The notes below the pieces were generated by a model. The model was not told the origin of the DNA, made no database searches, and worked only from the letters and a program-made list of their open reading frames with translations. Source: Enterococcus asini ATCC 700915 (GTDB taxonomy: Bacteria; Bacillota; Bacilli; Lactobacillales; Enterococcaceae). From it: a DNA stretch of 64,000 nucleotides. How positions within the stretch are numbered: position 1 is the stretch's first letter; each line of letters opens with the position of its first letter. The position numbers were made by a program, and so were the translations under genes. The stretch lies in NCBI RefSeq assembly GCF_000407365.1, contig NZ_ASVU01000002.1, positions 1 to 64,000 on the forward strand, in the 5' to 3' direction. Below are positions 25,303 to 32,429 of the stretch, piece after piece.

Positions 25303-25365
25303 GTGGTCTCACGTTTGGTGTCGCTCGGTTCGTAGGACGGTGACTTAGCTATTGTTACAATTTTT

Positions 25366-25971
25366 TTATGCATTTTTTAGCGCTGTATAAAGGGGAAGAA
25401 GACTTTTGTAAGTCGCTTCCATGTAAGCTAAGGCTTGTTCGGAGTTCTGCCAGAGTGGAGCATCTTTTTTGATAATGCGACCAATTTGAAATTCGGCTTT
25501 TTTGACTTTTGCGAGGCGCTCCAAACTTGCCGAAACATTTTCTGCGGTGGCCGGTAAAATCTGGTCTTTTGTGTGATCTATGTTTAGCACCGTATCTTCT
25601 GGCAAAGCTTCAAACAACGTTGGCTTATTTAAAAGAGTCTCGGCAAATGCGACTTGTCCTTTTGGTTGATCAATCATGGAAAGCCACAAAAAGACGTAAT
25701 CAGGCCAGATTCCCACTTGAAAATGGGGCGCCATTTTGTATCCCCGTTTGCCTTCACTAAAAGCAGCCCAAGTGTTTTCGGGAGGATGGACGCTACGCCG
25801 GCGATGCTGTGCAATATGAAGGTAGAAGGGACTCTCTAGGGTTTCGCTCAATTTGGGACAAATGGTATCCCCAATTTTTTGAAACACTGGTTGAATCTCA
25901 CTGCGAATCGCTGTCATGCGAGGTTCCAAGCCCTCGACTTGAAACACTTGAAAACTTTCTTCCGTAAACAT
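25366..25971 (-). CDS. DUF1054 (YktB family) protein
   Basis: A 201-residue protein matching Bacillus subtilis YktB: conserved segments include GLEPRMTAIRSEIQPVF near the start, FYLHIAQHRRRSVHPP and KRGYKMAPHFQVGIW in the middle. The family is widespread in Bacilli but has no established function. There is no signal peptide or membrane helix. An AGGAGG site precedes the ATG. The gene is monocistronic with a bidirectional terminator downstream. Confidence 0.88.
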   Translation of the reverse strand: MFTEESFQVFQVEGLEPRMTAIRSEIQPVFQKIGDTICPKLSETLESPFYLHIAQHRRRSVHPPENTWAAFSEGKRGYKMAPHFQVGIWPDYVFLWLSMIDQPKGQVAFAETLLNKPTLFEALPEDTVLNIDHTKDQILPATAENVSASLERLAKVKKAEFQIGRIIKKDAPLWQNSEQALAYMEATYKSLLPLYTALKNA

Positions 25972-26002
25972 GTTGTCCTCCTATGTACTGAATGCTTTTG
26001 TC

Positions 26003-26097
26003 TTGTCACTATTTTTGAGTGTAGCATATTCTTTGGAAAAAAAGACAGTAAACCGCCCAGTTGACCAGGGGGACAAGGAGATTTGCCTGGTCTTTTT
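26003..26097 (+). ncRNA. Possible short terminated transcript or leader
   Basis: TTGTCA (26003-26008) and TATTCT (26027-26032), 18-bp spacer, predict a start near 26039. Only about 50 nt later lies a stem GACCAGG (26063-26069) / CCTGGTC (26086-26092) followed by TTTTT. The unit would yield an RNA of about 58 nt ahead of the enolase-superfamily gene. No ORF is visible. It may be a small RNA or simply a terminated leader. Confidence 0.4.
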
Positions 26098-26115
26098 AAA
26101 GGGCTTTCTTATTGC

Positions 26116-26144
26116 TTGCTTAAATCTAAGAATCGTGTTATTCT
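26116..26144 (+). promoter_or_regulatory. Promoter of the enolase-superfamily gene
   Basis: TTGCTT (26116-26121) and an extended -10 TGTTATTCT (26136-26144) with 17-bp spacing. The start codon follows about 45 nt after the predicted transcription start. Confidence 0.65.
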
Positions 26145-26196
26145 GCGAATGCACACGTTAACATTTTGCAAATAAAATCTAGGAGGAATCTCAATC

Positions 26197-27297
26197 ATGT
26201 CTACCATCGTTTCAGTCACAACGGAATATTATCGCATTCCCTTGCCCGAATTAATGGAGGATGCCAAACACGGTCTGCATACTCATTTTGAAGTGCCAAT
26301 TGTTAAAATTGCCACGGATGATGATCGTGTAGGCGTGGGCTACACCTATACGGGTGGTTTCGGGGGCGAGTCCATTGCCAAGTTGATCGACAAAGAATTG
26401 AAGCACATCTTACTAGGAAAAGACCCGGCCTGTGTCGAATCCATCTGGGATCAGATGAACTGGGGCATTCACTACGTGGCTAGAGGAGGCTTAGCAAGTT
26501 TTGCCATTGCTGCTTGCGATATTGCCTTGTGGGATTTGCGGGCCAAAAAAGCCGGCGAACCTTTGTATAAATTATTGGGGGGTCATTCCAATAAAGTGAA
26601 ATGCTACGGTGGGGCCATTGACTTGAATTACCCGCTAGAAAAGTTATTAGCCAATAACCAACGCTATTTGGATATGGGCCTTAAAGCCGTGAAAATCAAA
26701 TTAGGCCAAAAGACCTTAGCCGAAGACATCGCTCGAATAAAAGCGGTACGAGAACTAATTGGTCCAGATGTGACTTTCATGGTGGACGCTAACATGAGTT
26801 GGTCCGTGGAAAAAGCCATTAAAGGAGCCAAATTAATGGCACCTTATGACATTTTATTCTTGGAAGAACCAACGATTCCAGAAGACTATGAAGGCTACGG
26901 CCGGATTGCTAGAGAAGGCAGTATTGCCGTGGCAGCGGGAGAAAACTTGCGTACCCCAATGGAATTTCAGCACATGATGCAATACGGGCATGTGGACTTT
27001 CCTCAACCGGATGCATCGAATGTGGGCGGAATTACCGGTTGGCTGAAAGTGGCGGCAATCAGTCAAGTCAATAACTTGACCGTTTCCACCCATGGGATGC
27101 AAGAGTTGCACGTGAGTCTCTTGGCTGCTTTACCAAATGCTGGTTATTTGGAAATGCATAGCTTCCCAATTGACCAATACACCACACGACCACTAGTGAT
27201 TGACCCAGAAGACGGCATGGCCGTGGCACCGGAAGAACCAGGGATTGGCGTTACCTTTGATTGGGAAAAACTGGCGCCTTATAAAGTTGAATTTTAG
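26197..27297 (+). CDS. Enolase-superfamily enzyme, mandelate racemase subgroup
   Basis: A 366-residue member of the mandelate racemase / muconate lactonizing family. Active-site residues are complete: Lys166 and Lys168 (KIK), metal ligands Asp197, Glu223 and Glu249, and the His299-Asp272 dyad. The KxK plus His arrangement is that of racemases and acid-sugar dehydratases (mandelate racemase, talarate/galactarate dehydratase). The enzyme would abstract a proton next to a carboxylate in a hydroxy acid. There is no transporter or sugar-acid catabolic gene beside it, so the substrate is open. AGGAGG sets the ATG, and a terminator follows. Confidence 0.85.
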   Translation: MSTIVSVTTEYYRIPLPELMEDAKHGLHTHFEVPIVKIATDDDRVGVGYTYTGGFGGESIAKLIDKELKHILLGKDPACVESIWDQMNWGIHYVARGGLASFAIAACDIALWDLRAKKAGEPLYKLLGGHSNKVKCYGGAIDLNYPLEKLLANNQRYLDMGLKAVKIKLGQKTLAEDIARIKAVRELIGPDVTFMVDANMSWSVEKAIKGAKLMAPYDILFLEEPTIPEDYEGYGRIAREGSIAVAAGENLRTPMEFQHMMQYGHVDFPQPDASNVGGITGWLKVAAISQVNNLTVSTHGMQELHVSLLAALPNAGYLEMHSFPIDQYTTRPLVIDPEDGMAVAPEEPGIGVTFDWEKLAPYKVEF

Positions 27298-27311
27298 ACA
27301 AGAAGTGCGAG

Positions 27312-27344
27312 AAAGCAGGGCAAGCAGATTGCCCTGCTTTTTTC
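27312..27344 (+). terminator. Terminator after the enolase-superfamily gene
   Basis: Stem AAGCAGGGC(AA) / (TT)GCCCTGCTT followed by six Ts. Confidence 0.9.
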
Positions 27345-27443
27345 GTATCCAATGATTTCTTTAAGTTTCAGAAAAGAAATGGGGCTTTTCTGGTCAAGAA
27401 AAAGAGAAACAGGTAGTATGAAGAATGACAAAAAAACGTTTGG

Positions 27444-28076
27444 ATGGGTGAATCCTTGATTAAAAAAATATTCAAGTTAATGTTGAAGCTCCTCTTACTA
27501 GTGCTACTGATTGGCATGGTGGCCCTAGGCGTGAGGAACTATTTTATTTTAAAAGATGTTCATAAATATGATGAGGTTGTTGCCACAGCAGTTGAAAAAT
27601 ATGGTATTCCCGAATACAAGAATTTGGCTTCGGCCATTATTTACACGGAAAGTAAAGGACGGAGCATTGATTTGATGCAAAGTTCGGAGAGTCGCTACGG
27701 GGAAGCAGGGCAGATTGAAAACCGCTCAGAGAGTATCGATGCGGGAGTGTCCTTTCTGGCGCAATCTCTTGAAGCCGCTAAAGAGGCCGGTTGTGATTTA
27801 GATACGGGAATTCAAGCGTACAATTTTGGCCTGGACTACATCGATTATGTGGCGGAGAACGGGGGCAAAAACTCCTTGAAATTGGCGGAAAGCTATTCCA
27901 AAGAAGTCTTGGCCCCACAATTAGGTAACGCGGAACAGACGACCTATCGTTATTGGGGCATCTTTTCTCTGTTTTATAATGGGGGCTTCCTCTATCACAA
28001 TGGGGGCAACATTTTTTATGCGAAAAATGTTCAATGGAACCAGTGGAAATATCAAACCACAAATTTTCTCTTTTAA
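27444..28076 (+). CDS. Membrane-anchored lysozyme-like protein (PvaA family)
   Basis: A 210-residue protein with an uncleaved N-terminal membrane helix (about 12-35) and an external lysozyme-like domain. The core YKNLASAIIYTESKGRSIDL carries the candidate catalytic Glu, and DLMQSSES with GVSFLAQSLEAA follows the pattern of PF13702 (pneumococcal vaccine antigen A and relatives), thought to cut peptidoglycan. The ATG at 27444 has a weak ribosome site; a TTG at 27456 behind GGGTGA is an alternative that would keep the whole helix. It is 54 bp ahead of the DUF368 gene, another envelope function. Confidence 0.8.
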   Translation: MGESLIKKIFKLMLKLLLLVLLIGMVALGVRNYFILKDVHKYDEVVATAVEKYGIPEYKNLASAIIYTESKGRSIDLMQSSESRYGEAGQIENRSESIDAGVSFLAQSLEAAKEAGCDLDTGIQAYNFGLDYIDYVAENGGKNSLKLAESYSKEVLAPQLGNAEQTTYRYWGIFSLFYNGGFLYHNGGNIFYAKNVQWNQWKYQTTNFLF

Positions 28077-28130
28077 TTTGGTAAGCCTATCGGTTATGAT
28101 AGACTAGATATATTTGGAAGAAGGTGCTGA

Positions 28131-28979
28131 TTGGGAATGGAAAAAGAAGTATCAGATCAATCAAAGAATAAAGATTGGTTCTTGCGTTTTGTGAAAGGGA
28201 TGTTTATCGGCTCTGGGTTTATTCTCCCAGGCGTTAGTGGTGGGGCATTAGCCGCCATCTTTGGAATTTACCAACGAATCATCTCGTTTTTGGCTCACAT
28301 TACTCGTAATTTTAAAGAAAATGTCTTGTTTTTCTTACCTGTGGGCCTAGGCGGCGTGACCGGCGTCTTTTTACTGTCCTTTGTGGTGAGTTTTGCTTTA
28401 GGCAGCTATGAAAACATCGTATTGTGGTTTTTTGTAGGTTGTATCATCGGTACGGTGCCGGCATTGTGGAAAGAAGCCGGGAAAGAAGGGCGCAGTACGC
28501 GAGATGTAATTATTTTAGTGATCAGTTTCGTTTTAGGTCTGCTCTTTTTATGGAAAGGCTCTGGTATGTTTTCCGAAGTCAATCAAAACTTTTTCACTTG
28601 GATTATTGCAGGGGCCTTGATTGGACTAGGGATGATTGTTCCTGGTTTAAGTCCGTCAAACTTCTTGGTGTATATGGGGATGTATAAAGCCATGTCTGAT
28701 GGGATTAAGACTTTGGACTTTGGGGTAATCATTCCGATTGCAATCGGTGGTTTGGCGTGTGTTTTAAGTCTTTCAAAACTGATGGACTACATCTTTAGTA
28801 AAGCTTATCCGCAATTGTTCCACTTTATTTTAGGGATCGTCTTTGCTTCCACTGTGATGATTATTCCGACAGATTATTCAGGATTCACCCCAGGAAACTA
28901 CGCTGCTAGTGTGGTAATGTGCATCGGCGGTATTCTACTAGGGGCTTGGATGAGTCGTCTGGAAGAAAAATACAAATAA
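28131..28979 (+). CDS. DUF368 family undecaprenyl-phosphate translocase (PopT-like)
   Basis: A 282-residue polytopic membrane protein of about eight helices. It shows the duplicated family motif: FILPGVSGGALAAIFGIY near residue 30 and MIVPGLSPSNFLVYMGMY in the second half. DUF368 proteins (PopT) were shown to recycle the lipid carrier undecaprenyl phosphate across the membrane, together with DedA-family UptA, supporting cell-wall synthesis. A TTG at 28131 has better spacing from GAAGGTG than the ATG at 28137, so the N-terminus is uncertain by two residues. A terminator follows. Confidence 0.85.
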   Translation: MGMEKEVSDQSKNKDWFLRFVKGMFIGSGFILPGVSGGALAAIFGIYQRIISFLAHITRNFKENVLFFLPVGLGGVTGVFLLSFVVSFALGSYENIVLWFFVGCIIGTVPALWKEAGKEGRSTRDVIILVISFVLGLLFLWKGSGMFSEVNQNFFTWIIAGALIGLGMIVPGLSPSNFLVYMGMYKAMSDGIKTLDFGVIIPIAIGGLACVLSLSKLMDYIFSKAYPQLFHFILGIVFASTVMIIPTDYSGFTPGNYAASVVMCIGGILLGAWMSRLEEKYK

Positions 28980-28980
28980 C

Positions 28981-29018
28981 ATGAAAAATGACACCTTCCT
29001 TTGGTGTCATTTTTTCAT
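28981..29018 (+). terminator. Terminator after the DUF368 gene
   Basis: Inverted repeat ATGAAAAATGACACC / GGTGTCATTTTTTCAT with a 7-nt loop, containing T tracts on both strands. Confidence 0.9.
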
Positions 29019-29076
29019 GTTTCAGAAAGCTTGTTATCAAACCTTAAGAATACTTGAAACAACCTGTGCAAAAGGC

Positions 29077-29104
29077 TTGAAAATCATCAGCAATGTGTTA
29101 AAAT
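29077..29104 (+). promoter_or_regulatory. Promoter of dnaG-rpoD
   Basis: TTGAAA (29077-29082) and TAAAAT (29099-29104) with a 16-bp spacer. A second -10-like TATAAT lies at 29113-29118 without a clear -35. Confidence 0.6.
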
Positions 29105-29200
29105 AAACCATGTATAATCTTGTTTGTATTCAATCGCGCTGATTTCGATTAGTGCGTTTTTTTACGGCAGGAAATGCATTGGATATGGAGAGTGAGGCAA

Positions 29201-31072
29201 GTGGCACGAATCCCACAAGAGTTGATCGACGAGATCCGGGAGAAAGCCAACATTGTGGACATTGTCGGTCAGTATGTACAACTGAAGAAAACCGGCAAAA
29301 ACTACTCTGGACTTTGCCCCTTTCACAATGAAAAGACACCGTCATTTTCGGTAGCAGAGGACAAGCAGTTTTACCACTGTTTTGGTTGCGGTCGTGGAGG
29401 CAACGTCTTTCGTTTTTTGCAAGAGATTGATGGCATCAGTTTTCCTGAAGCAGTAGCAAAAGTTGCAGATTTTGAGCAGATTTCTATCCCTCAGGAATAT
29501 CGGGAAGCAGAAGCAAGCTCAGGCAATTCCGAGCAACGACAACTGATTGAACTCCATGAGAAAGCCCAAGAGCTGTATCATCATTTGCTGATGAATACCG
29601 CTGTCGGTGAGCAAGCTTTGGCTCACTTGCATGAGCGTGGTCTAGACGATGAGACGATTGCGGAATTTGGCATTGGCTTTGCGCCAAATCAGCGACAGTT
29701 TTTGGAACAAGTCTTTCAAAATGAAGGCTTTGACAAAGAGTTGTATGAGGCTAGCGGGTTATTTGTAGCTAGAGATGATGGTCATTTTGCTGATCGTTTT
29801 TATCAGCGAATCATGTTTCCCATTCGTGATCCACGAGGCAAGACGATTGCTTTTTCCGGGCGCTTTTTTAAAACGATGGAATTTCCTGGTGAGGATCAAC
29901 CAAAGTATCTGAACTCACCGGAAACGAGTTTGTTCAATAAGCGCATGGTCTTGTTTAACTTTGACAAGGCCCGAGGAACGATTCGTAAGGAAAGTACGGT
30001 TTTCTTGTTTGAAGGATTTATGGATGTGATTGCTGCGTGGCGTTCCGGGGTGAAAAACGGTATCGCCAGTATGGGCACAAGCCTGACGCAACAACAAGTG
30101 GGGGCGATGGAACGCTTAGCTGATACGATTGTCATCTGTTATGACGGGGATCGTGCAGGCATTGAGGCTACCCAACGAGCAATTCACTTGTTACGAGAAA
30201 ACAGTCGCTTGAAAATTGATATTGCCCGTTTGACCGATGGACTGGATCCGGATGAATACGTCAAAAAATATGGTGGTCAAGCATTTGCCCAGTTGGCTGA
30301 GCATGGTCGAGAAACCGTCTTTAGTTTTCAGCTAGATTATTATCGTGGTCAATACAATTTGGCCAATGAAAAAGATCAGCTCTTGTATGTGGAGACGATG
30401 TTAAAGGAATTGACCCAAGTCGATTCTTTGATTCAACAAGACCACTACTTGACACAGTTGGCCACAGAGTTTCATTTGCAACGGGAAACTTTGCAACAGC
30501 AACTTGACAGCTTTAAACAGGCCCAAAAGCCCCAAGCAACAAAGGCGACCTACCCAGAGGAGCCTCGTTTCGAGGACTTTCCTGAAGCGGGTGATATGGA
30601 AGTGCCGCCAGAGCAACAGGCAATCACCAGACGGCCGTTGACCCAAGGGGAAAAAGCGGAACAACAATTGCTTTATCGCTTGTTCAATGAACCGCGACTC
30701 TTGTATCAATTGCAAGAGGCTCATTTGACTTTTCTTCACGAGGAGTACGAAAGAATTTACCAGTTATTTGTGACCTATTTCGAGCAAAAGGGTGAGTTTG
30801 ATGTAGCCGGATTTGTGGATCATCTAGATGATCCCGAGATTCAAAATAAAGTGATCACGATCGTCACACTTAATTTACCGCAAGAGAGTACGGAAAAGGA
30901 AATTCGCGTGCTACTCCGGGTGTTGGATAAGACCAGACTCGCTGATAAAATCAATGAAAAAGTTATTTTGCAGCAGGAAGCAGGTCGCATTGGCAATACC
31001 CAGCTGGAACTTGAGTTGGCTGTTGAGATAATAGATTTACGGAAACAACTGAAGCAAACCGACATCTTTTAA
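29201..31072 (+). CDS. dnaG: DNA primase
   Basis: A 623-residue primase that makes RNA primers at the replication fork. The N-terminal zinc ribbon CPFH...CFGCGRGG (about 40-66), the TOPRIM core with FLFEGFMDV and CYDGDRAG near 260-310, and a C-terminal helicase-binding region (about 440-623) are all present. The start is GTG 29201 (MARIPQELIDEIREKANIVD), preceded by GGAG; an upstream in-frame ATG at 29174 has no ribosome site. It is co-transcribed with rpoD 17 bp downstream, the classical macromolecular synthesis operon without rpsU. Confidence 0.97.
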   Translation: MARIPQELIDEIREKANIVDIVGQYVQLKKTGKNYSGLCPFHNEKTPSFSVAEDKQFYHCFGCGRGGNVFRFLQEIDGISFPEAVAKVADFEQISIPQEYREAEASSGNSEQRQLIELHEKAQELYHHLLMNTAVGEQALAHLHERGLDDETIAEFGIGFAPNQRQFLEQVFQNEGFDKELYEASGLFVARDDGHFADRFYQRIMFPIRDPRGKTIAFSGRFFKTMEFPGEDQPKYLNSPETSLFNKRMVLFNFDKARGTIRKESTVFLFEGFMDVIAAWRSGVKNGIASMGTSLTQQQVGAMERLADTIVICYDGDRAGIEATQRAIHLLRENSRLKIDIARLTDGLDPDEYVKKYGGQAFAQLAEHGRETVFSFQLDYYRGQYNLANEKDQLLYVETMLKELTQVDSLIQQDHYLTQLATEFHLQRETLQQQLDSFKQAQKPQATKATYPEEPRFEDFPEAGDMEVPPEQQAITRRPLTQGEKAEQQLLYRLFNEPRLLYQLQEAHLTFLHEEYERIYQLFVTYFEQKGEFDVAGFVDHLDDPEIQNKVITIVTLNLPQESTEKEIRVLLRVLDKTRLADKINEKVILQQEAGRIGNTQLELELAVEIIDLRKQLKQTDIF

Positions 31073-31089
31073 GGGGGGCCTTCTGAATT

Positions 31090-32193
31090 ATGGCTAATGA
31101 AACAAAAGATTACAACAAGGCAGTGACCGCATTTATTGCTGAGAACAAGGCGAAAGGACAGGTCGTATACGATGATCTTTCCAATAAGCTAGCAACACCT
31201 TATTCCTTAGATGCAGATGGAATGGACAAACTGATCCAAAAAGTGGAAGATGCGGGTATCAGCGTGGTAGATGAAAATGGCGAACCCTCTGTGCATAGTT
31301 TGAAGAGCAATGAGAAAAAAGCCGAACAAGCCAAGCAAGAAGATCTTTCTGCCCCAACTGGTGTGAAAATCAATGACCCTGTCCGGATGTATTTGAAAGA
31401 AATCGGTCGGGTGCCTTTATTGACAGCGGAAGAAGAAGTCGCTTTGGCCCTGAAGATTGAAGAAGGGGACCAAGAAGCAAAACAACGCTTAGCAGAAGCC
31501 AATCTCCGTTTGGTAGTCTCGATTGCCAAACGTTATGTCGGCCGTGGGATGCAATTCTTGGATTTGATCCAAGAAGGAAACATGGGGCTGATGAAAGCCG
31601 TGGAAAAATTTGATTACCGCAAAGGGTTCAAATTCTCCACTTATGCCACTTGGTGGATCCGTCAAGCCATCACTCGGGCCATCGCCGACCAAGCGCGGAC
31701 GATTCGGATTCCGGTACACATGGTAGAAACGATCAATAAATTGATTCGGATTCAACGGCAATTGTTGCAAGATTTAGGCCGGGAACCTACACCGGAAGAA
31801 ATCGGTGCAGAAATGGACTTGCCAACGGAAAAAGTTCGGGAAATCCTAAAAATCGCCCAAGAACCAGTTTCTTTGGAAACACCAATTGGGGAAGAAGACG
31901 ACTCTCACTTAGGTGACTTTATCGAAGACCAAGAAGCGACTAGCCCAGCGGATCACGCGGCTTATGAATTGTTGAAAGAACAATTAGAAGACGTATTGGA
32001 TACATTGACCGACCGGGAAGAAAACGTCTTGCGCTTGCGTTTTGGTTTAGACGACGGTCGGACTCGCACTTTGGAAGAAGTCGGCAAAGTCTTTGGGGTT
32101 ACTCGGGAACGGATTCGCCAAATTGAAGCGAAAGCCTTGCGGAAATTACGCCATCCATCTCGCTCCAAACAATTGAAAGATTTCTTAGAATAA
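31090..32193 (+). CDS. rpoD: RNA polymerase primary sigma factor
   Basis: A 367-residue sigma-70. Region 1.1 is short; region 1.2 [18 protein letters not shown], region 2 with [19 protein letters not shown], region 3 and region 4 with [16 protein letters not shown]-type sequence and the helix-turn-helix [18 protein letters not shown] are intact. It directs transcription of housekeeping promoters, including those noted here. GGGGGG precedes the ATG, and a terminator follows directly. Confidence 0.98.
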   Translation: MANETKDYNKAVTAFIAENKAKGQVVYDDLSNKLATPYSLDADGMDKLIQKVEDAGISVVDENGEPSVHSLKSNEKKAEQAKQEDLSAPTGVKINDPVRMYLKEIGRVPLLTAEEEVALALKIEEGDQEAKQRLAEANLRLVVSIAKRYVGRGMQFLDLIQEGNMGLMKAVEKFDYRKGFKFSTYATWWIRQAITRAIADQARTIRIPVHMVETINKLIRIQRQLLQDLGREPTPEEIGAEMDLPTEKVREILKIAQEPVSLETPIGEEDDSHLGDFIEDQEATSPADHAAYELLKEQLEDVLDTLTDREENVLRLRFGLDDGRTRTLEEVGKVFGVTRERIRQIEAKALRKLRHPSRSKQLKDFLE

Positions 32194-32199
32194 ACACTT

Positions 32200-32230
32200 A
32201 GCGCTGGCCTTTGGGGTCAGCGCTTTTTTT
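32200..32230 (+). terminator. Terminator of dnaG-rpoD
   Basis: Stem AGCGCTG / CAGCGCT with a partly paired loop and seven Ts. Confidence 0.85.
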
Positions 32231-32301
32231 GATTTTCTGGAGAAATGCAAGCCAAGCCAACTTTGCCTTGGGAATTTAAGGAAATCGTAACGTTCCAAAT
32301 A

Positions 32302-32330
32302 TTGGCGAAAGGCTGAGATTGTGATAGATT
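32302..32330 (+). promoter_or_regulatory. Promoter of the mapZ-like gene
   Basis: TTGGCG (32302-32307) and TAGATT (32325-32330) with a 17-bp spacer, leaving a leader of about 90 nt. Confidence 0.5.
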
Positions 32331-32429
32331 AACTGTTAGGTGTATCCGTTTTGCTGGTGCTTTAGAATTAGCCCGGACAACAAAACTGGATAAAAGATCC
32401 TCAGTAGAATTCATGAAGGAGCAAGTGAT

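Larger units (their letters stand above)
24990..25365. other. 376-bp intergenic region with three strong hairpins
   Basis: No coding region is visible. It contains a 13-bp arm pair at 25157-25189 with one mismatch, a perfect 18-bp arm pair with a 3-nt loop at 25198-25236, and a 12-bp pair at 25255-25302 that ends in TTTT on both strands. The last is a credible bidirectional terminator for the flavoprotein and DUF1054 genes; the first two are unexplained. Confidence 0.7.

Noticed and set aside
27363-27377. Fourth CodY-like box upstream of the lysozyme-like gene
   Set aside because: Only 12 of 15 matches and not placed near a clear promoter.
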